A stretch of DNA of 64,000 nucleotides from Acanthaster planci (Eukaryota; Echinodermata; Asteroidea; Valvatida; Acanthasteridae): contig NW_019091370.1 of NCBI RefSeq assembly GCF_001949145.1, positions 874,446-938,445 on the forward strand, given 5' to 3'. Both the position numbers and the translations under genes were made by a program. A model generated the notes under the pieces. It was not told where the DNA came from. It did no database searches and was given only the letters and a program-made list of their open reading frames with translations. This document shows, piece by piece, positions 12,401 through 27,400 of the stretch (positions are counted from its first letter, which is position 1; each line of letters begins with the position of its first letter).

Positions 12401-15400
12401 TGGCCCCGCAGGTGAAACGACAATCAATATTTCACCACATTATTTACAATTTCCCCTGAATTCACACGGGGGCCCGAAGAACAAGCAGATCCCTACTAGC
12501 CAGTGGTATTAGCAACCAATAGCGATTGTGCGTGGGTAAACTGTCACTGGTCGTGGCAGATACCCTTAAATGTCATGGTTCTAGCAATCAGTTTCGCTCC
12601 CACACTCAATCTGCTCAGACTGTAACGTATGCGTATCGTATACATTTTGTAGTGAAGAATGATGGCGGACAGGGCCTGTTATCACGATGAGGGAGATAAA
12701 AGAACAGCTTAAATTCCTACGTTGAGCACGCTCCAAAATGCAAGGAGACAGTAAAGGAATAAAGAATGATAAGGTCTTCTTTTTACGGAGTTTCTCAGAT
12801 TGGGTCGATGAATTGTAGACAGATAGCTGTTGTGGTGTTAGGTTAATGCGGACGTGATCTACATGACCTCTAAAAGTAAAATGTGTTGGAGAAATTCAGA
12901 CGAATCTACGATGCATTTTAAACATATTTCTGCCCTCAGACAATTGGAGGTTTAAGACGGTCAGTGGATAGTCATCGAGTTCTTCCGTCTCAGCAATTTT
13001 ACACATAGGCCTACAGTTATAATCCTCGAAAGCCGAAAGCGATCTGTTTCCCACCTCGACTGTCGCGTATGTCAAGTGGAGCTATAGCGACCAACCATTA
13101 TGAAAGCGGCCTTTTGCCAGACCACTCATAGCAGACGTATTTTAATTGCATAAAGGTCTGCCTTCAGTGCCCTGGCGAACATGAACTTGAATCAAACTTT
13201 CCAACCATGTTTCTGCCATGCAACCTTGACGCTCAAAAAGGTCCCAAAAGCTCAGCAACCGATATCAAACATGGCGCAGTTAAGTGCCCGTATCGTTGCC
13301 AGGCAACCACTTCCCGCCAATCCATTTGGTAAATGTCAACAGTGTTCAGTGCGTAGGTATGACATGTTGACAGTGCTTACACAACCCCGTATGGGATGAC
13401 CGTGTAAAGGACTAAATGTTCAGGGAAGCAAGCCATCTCTTAGAAGCAACTAAATGCTCGGAAGTCCCTGCATGCCCCCGGGCTCCGCATTTCCCTTATG
13501 GTCGCTTTTAAACGCATACTAATCAGACCCGAGCCATCACACGAATCGAGATGCTAGGAACCACCGATTGCCGTATTGACCAAAACGCGTCCCTGCAAAC
13601 ATGAAAGAACATGATGACCAGAATATGTGCATCAGTGCGTGTACAAAACACTTGACACGCAAGGTAAGGAACACCAAATCAGAGAATTCATACGGAACTT
13701 CGTTTACGTCATGTAGCGTTTTGTTAGTTTGAGAAAAAGCTTTCTCGACGTTGCAACTTCGCCTGTGAGACTCGGATAAGAGGTGCGTTTATATTTGGTC
13801 CGAAAAGCTGAAACACTCATGGTTTATGTGCATAAAATCACCTTATTTCTGTCGCTTAAGTGAAGTTTAAACTGGAAATATTATGACCCTTGGTGGCAGC
13901 AACAACCCTGCCTCCAGGTACGACAGATGGCCGTGGGAAGCCCATTTGATAGCTCCCGCTCCATTATCACGTGTTAGCAAACTTTATTTTTCCAGAACAA
14001 GTCCAACCGATTCGGTCCATTACCAACAGCACACTGCGGCGGCCTCATGAACAGTCTGGTCTATTTACCTTCATGCAGCCTGTTTGCCGCCTGAAAGGAC
14101 AGCAAATATAAAGCTGGAATGGACCACTAACATTTCAGGGCCCCAGAGCATTTTACGCTTGTGACACGGGCCACTCAAAACACACCTGCCGCCTGGCTTG
14201 ATACCGCCAACAGTCCAAATTTTGACGAGCAGGGCGTACCATGATCGAGGGCATGTCTGCCCTGGGGCACGTGCCTTATTGTGTCTCTCTCAGTCTGTAG
14301 CGGCTGCTCATATGTTTGTTTTTTCAGCTTCACGAAATGATTCCTCAGTCACCGGGCCAGTGAATTACGAAAGCCCAGAGCGTGTAGAACAATCTGCCCC
14401 GGCAATTTCCACTGCAGATTTTGGAAAGCATTGGCAGACGTCAGCTACGGATGAGGTCAGAATCCCTAAGTTGCTCAGTTCTGTCATTCTACTTTGCTTC
14501 TTCCATGCTTCATCCGCAGACAGTCCTGCAATACCCACGAACCTCATGAATCCAATTTCCTTCACGCAACCTTAATACACATGTCACGTTCCTTCAGGCA
14601 CTAGAATCAATCCGGTAGAAGGTGATGCATCAGCGCGACGGCCCAGGCCAGGATCAGAACCTGCATTGATGACAGCACGAACTCGATAGCAAAACGTGAC
14701 TTCTCCCCTTGTACCCGAAACCCATGGAGTAAAATTTAATCATACTCAGTGAGTAGGCGTAAGAAGGGAGGTTTTCCTCAGCTTGTGCGGATTGTGTGTA
14801 AAGCCACAATAGTGATTAATCAATTACTGATCAAACGATTCAGGCTCATCGACAATGTCCTGACACGATCTTCTGTTTAAAAGGATAACGGAAACCGCGG
14901 AAAAGGGAATCAGATTCAGGTGACGGATTTTCTACGAGAAGCTGAAAGCGCCATATTAGGTATGCAATGTATGTACATCCTGCAGAGGTATCGAACTGGC
15001 TCTATCGCAAGACTACAGTCTACCGTTCATTAAGTTTGCAAGGAAAATGCATGATGCAAGAGAAGGTCATAGGATCCGCATTACTTTCGGTGCCGTTAGC
15101 TACGCAGTTTGCACCAAGAGCAGTGGAGAATGATATTGGCAAAGTTCAACGTAAATTCCAGTAAGGCCATAAATGTCAAAGGGGAGTTTTCGCAAGGCTT
15201 TCGCCAGATTGTGCTTAACGATCTTATTACTTACATGACACCCAACAGATTTATCTCGCACATTGTTTCCACAGTTAAGATTTAAAACTAGTTCTAAGAT
15301 CTTGAACAAATTTCGGAATAGTGTGTTTAGCAATGGGTGCTTTTGGTGAGGTTGGTACAGATTGACATACGTTATTGTGATTGGGCTCTACTTGATTTAG

Positions 15401-18400
15401 TGCCATGCAGGAGCGTGGTTATTTGTAGGAATATGTCGTGTAACATTGATCTCCCCAATCTGAGTCGCAACAACCTCGATAGCTAACTTCAGGTTTGCCT
15501 GTAATGAAACTCTACCGTGGACTACTCCGCTGCCTGCTTTTAGTTTGCGGGCAAATAAACAGCCTACACCTCCCTCGTTCCATAATCAAGTCTTATGATG
15601 AATGCCTGACTGCATGATGTTGGATCGGGAGACAGAAAAACAAAACTGTCAAGAAGACAACGTCAACCATGGTCGGGCACTTCAATGGTTCAGACGGACT
15701 GAGGGTAAGCCTCAATTTCCGTAGGATAGCCACGCGCCATGGGCCCAGTCTGCTGTTACCACCCACCTGTTAACTAGCCAGAGATGAGATGATGTGAGCT
15801 GACGGGCCTTTGGACATGCTCTCCAATAAGTTATTGCTTTATACCCTCGGATGAACAGCCGACAAGACAAACAACTCCCCATGATCTTTAATTTCGAGGG
15901 GAGATCTCGACGTCCTTATGGTGGAGAACATCAGAACGATTGACCTCCGCCATCTTCATCTCTGTCTTGAGAATTATCCAACGGGATGACATATCGTCAT
16001 CTTAGCATCCCCGGCCATTTCTTGGCTAATTTGTTGCTCCAAACTTGAGCATAATAATTATCGCAAACAGTCAACTTAAAATTGAATTAGACTTAAATAT
16101 ATGTGTATTTCTTTAAGTGGCATTGATGCCCGGATGTCACATGTATATTTCATCCCTCTATATTTTAATGAAAACAGCTACGCTGACATCTGTAAGATTT
16201 GATCGCGTTTCGTGCATTCAAATTTATTCTAAAGAAGGAAAACCTGAAAAACAGAAACACGGAGGGACAGGGTTTTCAAACCTGCCAACTTGTTAGAGGC
16301 CTGGTATAGGTCCTCGCTCCCTGAAGAGCCCCGGACAAGATTTCAAGATTACCATCAGCATCATCCAAACGTCTCTTCTCTAACATATTCTTTCCTCAAT
16401 ATCCCAGGGCCATTTTAGTCAGAGAATTCACCTCGCCCATCTGTGGCTTTTTATCGGGATGATCATCTTTCACTTCTGCAGGTGATGCTGCGGGGTTGGA
16501 GGAGCGCGCGGCAACCCCTTAACGGAGGAAGCCACAGCGATGTGACGGACATTAGCGGACTGACCTCAGAGATTAGAGAAGCGTTTATACTCATCCAGGT
16601 CTCACTCTGACCCCGATGATGGTCAAGTCAGCTGGACGATTCCATCAGATCTTTGGAGCGAGCTGATAGTTATCAATCATTTGTCTGTCGCTTTCCGGAT
16701 GCGATATCGAGACAGCCAAACACACCTCCTCTCCCACCATGAATACAAATGATGTCACTCGACGAGCGAGTGCATTTCGGGACTCGAGAAACCGATAATT
16801 ACAAGAAGGATCAATACCACTCCCGAACGTGAGGTGATCCAACAAGTAGCTCGCGTTTATCAAGAAGTTGTCAAGGAACAAGACCCCACTCTTCATTATT
16901 TTTGTATTACAATCCTGGACCATGAAGTGACATGGGCCTTTAACGCAGGAGGACCGTGTCCAAATCTACTGGCTGCACTTTGAGCAATACATGCTTTAAT
17001 ATTGTATAGTGGCTTTACCGCTAGCCGGTTATATTTCCATTGCAGCACGTGGTGCTTACAGCCGAAACCAAAACATTTAGACGCAGCTATGGCTTGGTCA
17101 TTAAAAACAATTCATTGTTCAATCAAAACTGATGCTCTTCACCAGCTAGTGCATTAGGCTCTTTCAAGACCCGAGAATTTACTGCTTTCATTGTGAGTAC
17201 TTTGGAAACAAAATAATAATGTTTCATTACGTAACACAACGCAATTAAGATGGGAAATTAGGAAAGAGCTTGAAACGTCTTCTTATATGTTATGAAGTGA
17301 CGTTAAATTGCTTTGTCGAATTACTTCTTTTTGTCCCAAATTCTCAGAGGTAGATATAAGTGAAACATTGATCAACACCATAATACGAAACACATCTACA
17401 CTAAAACTCATTTTTCTTGGGAAAAATCGATCTGGCGTTTCTCCGGTGAACTGCAGTGTTCAACACGTCCCTACATGCAGAGCTGCGATTAATTCGTTTC
17501 CTAGCCGTCAGCTCCCGATGCGCCAGGATTAATGACTGTGGCTTGCCAAGAAGAGGTTTTGGTTAATACTTGATCAATTACCGAGTGGCGCTCACTAAGT
17601 GCCGCGGATGTATTCAACATGAATGTTTCCAGCTAAAAGCAATGAAGCTTCTCGAAGCATGAGCTACGTCCGGACTAAGAGGTATAACTTAAGTTTCCTC
17701 CCTTACGGTCGCTTAATGATTGACGGCTTGTAGTTTGTTTCTCGTCGAAGCTCAGGAGTCTGCATGAAAGCACTTAAAGCACACCTGCGATATGTTCCGG
17801 GTTTTTTGGAAAGCCACAAAGACAAGTACTGGAAATTGAATTCTCACTCTGGATAAATTCACCATGGTGAATATCCGGAGTACGTTGGAGATTAACCACA
17901 CGTAGGGTGCAACTCAACAGTTCCTGATGATATTTCGAGTCTGCTCAGTAGGAGAAAAGTGGCTCAAACTTTTGACGATAGCCCATAGGTCTCAACTTTC
18001 AAGATACACGCCCAACAGGCTTGCTATCGTAGTACAATAGCAAGCCTGTTGGGCGTGTTTTGAATTCTAACGGCATAATTAACGCCAAGACTGGTCTTTA
18101 TGGATACCTACCATGGGATCTGGCGTTATTCTGAGCTGTCTGATTAAATGTATATCGCATTTATGGCAGACGAGGCTGATGTACCGGTGACGAAAGGTGC
18201 CGAAGATCTTCAGGTAGAAGGCCGCTCGGCTCAGGTCAGGGAAGCGGTACTCGTTGCCGAAACCAGACAGGTCCAATTTGAGTTTGTTCACTTGAACTTC
18301 TGGGGATGGCACCTATTGATCAAGCGAACACTAATTACTCCATTGGCCCCTGCACATGCCTGTGTTTTTTTCACATTTGTTTGGGTGCATACGTGTTTGT

Positions 18401-21400
18401 TGCCTAAACGAATAAGGTCCAGCCTGAACTGGTTCACAGCAAGCCAATTGTGAAGATAAATAAACAATTACAAAAAAGCAAGAACCACTTACATCTCCGT
18501 AATGTGGTCTGAGTTGACTTTTGCTAAGGATATAACATGCTTAGCATTCTATTTGGTCATGCAGCTATAGTTGAATTCCAGTATTAACAAACCGACAGAA
18601 AGATTTACTCCGCAACTGTTCATGGTTGATGATTTCTGACTTGCTCTTTTCTGACCATTAAAGTGTCACAACTGTGAGCGATGCATCAAAAAACAATGCC
18701 AAATTTCACATCGAATAGAATCAGCTCCCTCTGTTTGACGCCAAACCGCATCGCATGCACTATCGTGCGACAGTTGCATCGCCCTGAGCGACACGGTCTC
18801 CTCTAACACAATGGCTTCTATAGGTATACCTGTGGTTGGTCCTTCCTCTCCAGCGAGCAGGCAGCACCGAAGGATTTGCAGGACTCCACAACAAACTCAT
18901 CACTGACGCCAAAGAGGTTGCAGCTCTTGCCGTTGATGCCATCCGCGATGATGACCATTGTCCGGTTGGTCGGAGAGCCACATGAAGCGGCCACTTCTTC
19001 TCTAAACTGCAGAATCAAAAAGTGACACAAAGTTAAGCAAGGAAAATCCTGAAAAGAACTACCCAGTCATATCATCCAACTTAAGCTTACCCCAGACCAA
19101 AATAACAGAACCACTCGTTCCATAGCAGCCAGTCACGGGATCCTGTCCGGAAAGAGGGCATTACTTCCAAGTACATGTATCTTGCTTACAGGAGTAATTG
19201 AGTAGCAGAAGAATCCCCGTATGTACCCACGGGCACTTTCACACTCTATTATATGAGTAGCCTTCCAAGTTATCACATTACATGCAACATAAGTGTCATC
19301 CTTTTTAGAAAAAAATCTTAGATATAGCTTCCGGCGACAGCAGAATCCATCATCGTGTTCTTAAAGTACAAGTGACTTTACCAATGTATAATGGTTATCG
19401 ATCTTGATTTTATTTTTTTTTTCAGTACAGTTGAACATCTTCCAAGGACCTTCACACTGCACCGCTGCCCAGTCGATTGCTGTTAAACAAGAAAATTGAT
19501 GAATTCGCCGCCCACGCTTGTATACGTTTGGATACATCTCACTGTGATCCAGCGTCAAGTTTTCGCCAAAGCCTCCGTCGATACTCAGCACCAATAACCC
19601 CGTTAATCCTAATCAGCAAAGCTACCTCAGGTATACGGTTACCGGCTGAAATTCTCCGCGGAATGCCAAGGTGCCGTTTTCATAATAATTTGCAGATCAG
19701 AGCGAGCTATCCTGCAAAAATGATAAGGGGCGGGGAGATTGGTTGCCAGCGGAGGGGCGTCCATCGGTGCGCACGCGGATATCTTGTGAAGGATCTTGAC
19801 CACGGTCAAGATGACTGAGATTAAGGGAAGGATTGTCCTCAGCATCATGGGTGAGAGGAATGAGACAGGCTGGAATGCTTTGGCAATATGAGGATGGAAT
19901 GCTTAACGTTCCGACCAGTAGGCATTTTGATTAAGCATAGTGGTTTGCGAAAGTAACCCCACTGTGGTTCAGTTTCGCTCAGCTATGGCAGCATGGGTCG
20001 TGCAAGTTTTATAAAGTATTTTGTCTTTCAAATACTTGGCGATCGAACATAATTTTTTTTATACATGTACTTGCAATTGCAATGGCATTTCATGAGCCTC
20101 GGGAGCTTTGTTATCCGCCTAGAGCATAAGAACCCCCTCATCGGTTGAAAAGACCGATGTTGGTCGGGAGTGTTCGTTTTGTTGGTAGCGACGTGACCGT
20201 AACGCACGCATTTCAAAGTCGTTGTGAACCAGCGAAGTGAACGTCCTCCCAAAGAGGCCTCCGTCGCTAGGAAAATCGCGTTCTCTCGTAGTCCAGCTCG
20301 GGGTCAATACCGTGCCAGAAAATCGCTGAATCATATTTGGAATTAGTAATCGGAATTTAGAGTCTTGAGGATGCTCAGCTTCTGATCTTTACCTTTTCAC
20401 TTTTTATAAGACGCTGGTAATCACAGGGGACTGGCAGACAAATTTCTTGGTATAATGGATGCGTCAATGGCATCATTGGTTGACACCAAGCGTAAATATG
20501 CATATCCTGAAACAGGCCGTAAAATGTCAAGCTTGTATATACGCCATACTTTTCCTTGTCTGCGCATCTTGTCGCTTCAGAGACAACGCGTGGAGTGACT
20601 TTTCATGAATCACAAACAGTTATTAAAACTAGCTCGCAAATCGAAGTCCAATGCTTGTCCGGAGGCTTCTAGACCAGCAAGACGGTTTCAGCTCATCAGA
20701 CCTAAGACATTACACAATATACTCTGAATCAGTAAATTAAAAATAAATGACTCCAAAGCAAATTTCATCCATTTCTAAAGTTCATCCATTTAATTTTGCA
20801 GGGAAAAAGTACAGGAACACCCGACAAGGTAATGGATTGCAGTGGATTTGGTTGCAAGGGCAGCAGCGATCGGAGCAGGTGCCGCACGGACTAAAAATCG
20901 ATGGCGTGTGCTGACAGTTTCCGACCGTGTGTTCCCTTGGCAGTGAATGCGATCTGACTAAAGAATCCCTCCAGAACCACCCGGGGGTTAATGCCGGCTG
21001 TGGAAGGAGAAGAACTTCTGCTTGGTTGAACACACTGAGATGAAATAACATGAACATCCGATCAATGCGGCTCCTTGATCGGTATCGCTCAAGCGAGATG
21101 AATTTCAACATGGTGTGTACGTTTTGGACCTCGGCCTATGCCTTTTTTGCATCTTCGCGGAGTTTTTGTATGTGAAACTTTGCTCTATGTTGGAAATCTC
21201 ACGCGGTGCGTGCGGTGGAGCTGTGATAAATTCTGGAACTGGCGATTTCCGTCTCGAGAGCTATCGAACTGCACGCTTCACTCATGCGCCATGACGGTAT
21301 GAGAATCGAACGGCTTCATCGCAAACGCGCATGGGCAGAAATTTGGCAAACGAAGGCACGCGCACATCGTTTGAGGAGACAGGGATATTGCAGTTACTGC

Positions 21401-24400
21401 AGGGGGCGCCTAGCGGCCCGACCATAAACCCTGTCCCCAACCGATTCTTGCAATCCCTGTGTAGTTATTGTTCCACTCTCCTCTTTGTATCAAGCAAATT
21501 GACACTACATAAGATAATGGCTAGTTTAGCTGTAGTTGAGACACAAAACTTTACGGACCAAGCAATCCTACTGGTGAAGACAAAGACAATTCCACACCTT
21601 TGTGGCGATTCCTGGATATAGCAGTCAAATATCACCTGTGGGAAACACGTGTAATGGGTTAAAAGGTTTCCTCCATTACCCAGGAGTCCAAATTAGGTTC
21701 CATAATGGCAGTCCGGGACGGTTAATGCCGACCCATTAAATCCCGAAGCTGATCCAATGTCAAACACGACTTCCTCTCTCCGCCTGATGTCCCGGACGGA
21801 TGCAAACAGTCCTCACGACACTCTAATGCACTGCGGGTTCCGGGTTTTACCAATAAACACAGGGGATTCGCGCCAGTTTTTTCGGATCAGAGGTGACTTA
21901 TGGCAATCTGTCATGTCAAGTCCGTGCACGGATCCAACATGCATAATGTGGCATTATTTCTGATACGAAATTAAATCAGATTTATGCATCATCCTTGACT
22001 TACCAATTTCGTGAGGGATTGTGGAAAATTATTTAAGAGCTTCGTTCAGTACTGAACGAATGATTTACAGAAGGTGTTAGAGTTATTGCAAGAAAGTCCG
22101 TTGTGTTTGCTTTCCCTGTAAAAACTTGCTTCAGCACCCCACAGGGAGACAACAAAATCGCCCAACAGACACAAAGGCTACTTCGAAATTAAAACGCTGA
22201 AGTTATTAACCTTGGAATTTTGTCTTTAATGGGTGAAACACAAGATTTCCGTGGTGTTGGTATAACACCAACGGGTAAATTTGAGTGATCTCCATTTTGT
22301 CAACCGCTGGTCCAGTTTCCTTGGTAAACTGTGCACAAAATGTATCGTGAGTACCAGGCATTGTCGAGGAGTGATTAACAAGTGGCAGTTGCTCGAACTT
22401 ATCCCTCGAATGGGTGTCTTCTCCAAGTTTGACAGGGGCATCTCTATAAAAAACAGCCATCGTTTTTAAATGAATTCCAAATTATTTGGTACAAACAGTA
22501 CTTGCTCCTGTGTCTTTAGCCTAAACTTGGGCTTGTATTTGTCGAATAAAGTGTTTTCAACGACAGGAAAGTAAACCAATAACTTGCTCAATGATGTTAT
22601 TTCAAAGCTTTAGTCCGCACTCGAAGGATGATGAACTGCAGACAGGGTGACAGTCGGTAAACATCAATCAAGAGGCCTCAAGATGAGGACAGGCACTGAC
22701 ATATTATGCATACTAATTCAGGTGTCATTTTTACCAATACGTCGGCAGGACACCTGATATCACTCGAGGGACCTTTACGGCGAAAACAACCCGATGTGGT
22801 CCGATCAGGGAAGCGCTGGAATAACCTGCCACACGCGCGCCATACCTCGGTCTCATTCCCCGCCCTTCGGCGTGGTCATCCGATCCACTTTTCCCTCCAA
22901 TAAAAAGAAACCCGCCTGAAAGGTGCGTGTTCCACCTGCCGGGCCCGTTTGGAGTTTTCCTATTATTCGACGGAAGGACGAGGCGGAGATTACCCAGCCT
23001 CCTCCCGGTGTTTTCATTGGTGTCGAGTTTCTCTACCTCTCTGATATTTTCCTTTTTTTCTCTCTCTCCAAGACGCAGATTGTCGTGGGTGAGCGGAACT
23101 GATGTGCACAATCCTGCGTTGTTTCTTCCTATCGGTGTGGCTGGCTGGACTATAGGGCCCAAATGGGTATACCAAGAATATATCCACCTACCATGGGTTA
23201 CCCTGAACTGCATCATTACACACGGGCTGCTTGCAATCAAAGAATCCGTTCATGCTTTACAGTCTCTCTCAGCGCTAGCTGTGATAGCAACTCAGAGATC
23301 GGAGCTCATGAAACATTCATTTCAAAATGCGTGCAATCGATATATTTCCAACGTTGAAAGCTTGCCAGAAAGAAGCCAAACTACGTCCAAAGTTAGGTCG
23401 AGCCTTTTGGGGGTTTATGAATAACGTATTTGGACTAAAATCGAGTTTAAAAAAAAATCGACGACAGTGAAGTTTTAAAATGAGATGTAAAAGAATACTC
23501 AGAAAACGACTTGAAATTCTTTTAAAAAATCTAAAATCGCAATCATGCGAGATCTAGATGGTAAGCATGAAAGAAAAACTCTAAGCAAGAGTTTGAGGAA
23601 ACAGGAAAACTAATTAAAGTTGTAATGACGCCTTGGCGCCGCTCGCTTCCTGAATTGAATATGATACAGCGTATTTGCATTATTTTCCAGCTGAGTGAAA
23701 AGGCACTTGAGCTTCTGAAAACATGGCACTTACATTTCATGGAAACATCTGACTGATTGCTTCACCTCTAATTGCAAAATGTACGTCCGCTCATAACGGT
23801 ATATAACCTGTATCATTGATCATTTCGTTCATTCCGAGCCAATTCTTGGATTTTCATAATTAACAAAAGGCACAATTAGGCATTTTCGTGCTTCGAAGGA
23901 AAATGTTCAATCAACGATCCTTCTAGACGAGATAGCGCCGACCTTAACCTCCTAGGATGGGTGTTACTCATCTCATGCAAAGTCCTTTGGGGACTCGTGC
24001 GTTCGGGACAAGCCGACTTAATTGACCTAATAAACAGTGCAAATGAACTTGTACATGTTGGGAAGTAGCATGCTCTCGAGATGCCGATGTGAAATGCAGG
24101 TCAGTATTATCGAGCGATAAATGGATATCTTCAAAGCCGTACGAGTCGGTGGTGGTACACTGGAGATCTTTCCCAAGTTATCCCGATCGACGTGCATGCT
24201 GGCAGAGAGTGGCTGCTTGAAGCATCGCGGGAGGACGAGGGGGGTGGTGCAAAATTCACCGGTGGAGCTGAGATTGTAGCATCCATAAACCACTCGAGAG
24301 GCAACCCCATCAGCGAGGTATCCTTGAGTCAAATGGACGATTGATTTGGAGCCGGGGACACCAGGGAGCCCTGCGTGGCTTTCGACAGGTGTTGCTACTT

Positions 24401-27400
24401 ATCTCAGTCATCTCTCCTTCCATTATCTCCCTAAAAACGGCTCCTCAAAGATTTCGAGACAAAAAAAATCTAATTACTATCTCTCATTTTTCATGTAGTC
24501 TTTTAGGCAACCTTAAAGGCAATTGGCAAATGTTAAGTTTAACTTCTCATCTTTCTCAGAATCACTTGCCTTTCAAAAACAAATTACTGAAGGATCCTGA
24601 CTGGCAAATACACATGTAACTATCTCTTGCCTGCACACTGTCATTGATATCTCAGAGCTGATCCGCTGAAATGTCTTAACGATCTTCTTCTTTGGCACAT
24701 ACTTCATCTGCAGCCAACGAAGCATTGAAAGTCGTTGCAATTTTCCCATTAGTGGCTTCATACCGTGCAGTGTGAGAGTGGGTGGACTCGAAGAGTGCAG
24801 TTTGGCATGAGTAGTATGGAAAGCAAGAAGCTTCACCAAAATAAAGCCGACGACTGTTTACAATGTCCATTAAATCTCTTAATAGGACATTTTCCCTTCG
24901 CACGTTCTCCCAAATGGCATTGGCAAGACGTAGTGTCATGCCGCTTTTTATTAGCTAAAATTACATTGGGAGGCTCCAGTGACAACCAATAATATCTGTG
25001 AAGACAAAACACGCGCCAAATCGCGATCAGCTAATGAAAATGCGGTTGATGATCATATTTCAATATTGCATCAAATATCCAATTTCCGGCTTCAGCAGAA
25101 AGGACTAAATCCATACGGCTTAATACGAAAGAGCGGCGGTACCGGTAATGGTTTGTGACAGCTATGAATTGATTGATCCTTTCGAGAAATACAGCACACA
25201 ATTATGTCATGGCAATGGAACATATACGGTGATTGAATCAACAGTAATCTTTTTAACGGCAGTGCAAGATGACTTCTGATTGGGAGTTTGTCGGAGGTTT
25301 GGTGCATTCTCGAGAATAATCACAGTCTCGATGGTTATCGCCGGACATGCAAACTCGGCAAAGTAAGGGGCGTTAACAGTTTCGCGATACGAATGAGACT
25401 GAACATGGTCGCTATGGGCTGGAGGTCATTTGGCTTCTCCCCATTGCCTTACAAGGTGCTGGCATAAGCAGATATCTTTCACCAAATATTAACGACGTAT
25501 GCACAGGATGTTGCAAAGCACTATGGGTTACTTGCTGCCTTATGTCATTTCACGTACATGCAGGGTGCATTCCACCAAATGGTTGTATTTCTGCGCGCGA
25601 GCTCATTAATCCCACGGGATTTTTTACAATAACAAAGGCCATAATCAGGAGGCATCATAGAAATATTTCTATCAATCCCGAATTTAGGACTCCGATAGTT
25701 TCCAGGTCGGGGTATATCTTTCACTAAAAGCCCCAAATTGCAGACCTATTTTGGATAGAGGCGTGCGGCTATATTCAGAAATGAGCGCTTAGTTTTACTG
25801 CTATTTTGGGGTATCTCCGTTCAAAGGCGAATAAAAAATATTTTCGTGGCTAACCCCCATCAAATTGAAATGAAAAAGGAACTTCTGACCATAATCTTTA
25901 ATTTCCAGTAAAAAAAACGGAGGCCAACCTCTTCACGAGGGTCAACAGGCGGCGCTCTTTTGGTCCGATTTTGCACTGTTTTCTATGGACGCGTATTTGG
26001 TGTAGTGCAACCTGCAGCGCGTACATGTCATGCGCACTCGGAAGTGGTGACCTGTGCTACCGCACAAAGAAATTACCCGACGAGACCTCGAAGAAATTAA
26101 ACCATTTAGTCTAACGAATTCGACAATGGTGACCGTACCAACGAAGCAGGTCAACAGATAATATCTTTGGGAAGACGAGGGCGCTTTAATGACGTCATTT
26201 TGAGAGTACCATTGGCGTGATATATTGAGAGATGTGCATGTGAACAGTTTACGCTTTGCCATCATTTAACATTCCCTTTAATTTACAATAATTCAACATC
26301 TGCGTTCATGTAGTAACTCTAAAATATTTCAAAGAACGTGATTTCTCTTTCGTACCCCATAATTTCGTGGTTACGACGCCCTCACTCAGTCTGCACTAAT
26401 ATAGACAATCGAATAAAACCTCATGAGCTTGAATGACCCTAACAGGGAAGAGAAATTGAAAATACTCATAAACACAACCACTTTGGGAAGCTTCATCTCA
26501 GATTTATTAGAGAGAATACACCTGTCATTATTAACAGGGCTTAAACTAAAAATTTTCACAGCTGTTTCCATCCACCGATTCTCGAAGGGACTCACGGTTA
26601 ACGACCTTCGGGGGGGGGGAGTGGTAAACTATAAGGACCAGCTCCGTAGATTGAAGATGGCTGAGTTCACACGGATAGAATACCAATCTTGCATATACAT
26701 GTACATGAAATTGCGAAACAAACTCTTCCAGTTTTGTCAATTCAATCATGTTTCTGTTTTGCAAGTTCTGCAGGGGAAGCCTACACATTTTGGACATACA
26801 CGTAAATTCATGTTTGTCAACCAGTCGAACAGTGTAATACTACTTGCATTATACACATGACCGGGCTAGGCTGTACATGAACTGCGCTGGTAAAAACAAA
26901 GAAACAATTACCGATTCAGTCCAAAGCAGGCTGAGTGTTTCGTAAATGGGCATAGCCTGTTGGCTTGGTCCACCAAGCACGTCAGCAAGACGCTATGCGC
27001 ATGATTATTGAAGCCAATGTGTGCACAGGCGCTTAATTAATAGCGCCAATGATGACAAATTCAGTCCAACGACCGACCGAGCCATCCTCGTTTTTGTTAG
27101 TACGACTCCCACTGTGATTGTTCTATTAATTAATATAGATTTGCAGAGATGCCGTAAAACTGGGCTGTGTGGAATTTCAAGTAAGCGATTTTGGGTGTCA
27201 CGAGTAAGCGATCTTGTCAATTAAATATCGATAGGAATCTCTGTAAGGTTGCATCTGTTGGTCACCTGTGAGTTTTCGTTAACCATTTCCACATTTTCTC
27301 TTACATATTCTACCGCTTAATGAAGGATTCATGTCAAGCTTCCACTGTATTAAGGAATACGGAATTTGTATCATGAGCATCCTCCATTCACTATAAAATT

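Noticed and set aside
16645-16923. 92-aa minus-strand ORF considered as a missing flavoprotein exon
   Set aside because: Exons 3 and 4 already join in phase 0 and continue the fold. This frame lacks convincing splice borders.
18079-18111. Extension of flavoprotein exon 3 past GTAGGT
   Set aside because: Using GTAGGT gives phase 0 joining to exon 4; reading on leads to a stop.
22731-23424. Overlapping long ORFs on both strands (169 and 165 aa)
   Set aside because: Both strands are open over the same bases, neither peptide has a recognisable motif, and no splice context supports an exon.
26423-26860. 145-aa plus-strand ORF
   Set aside because: The frame runs through a poly-G tract and has no known motif. 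It lies in an AT-rich intron where open frames arise by chance.
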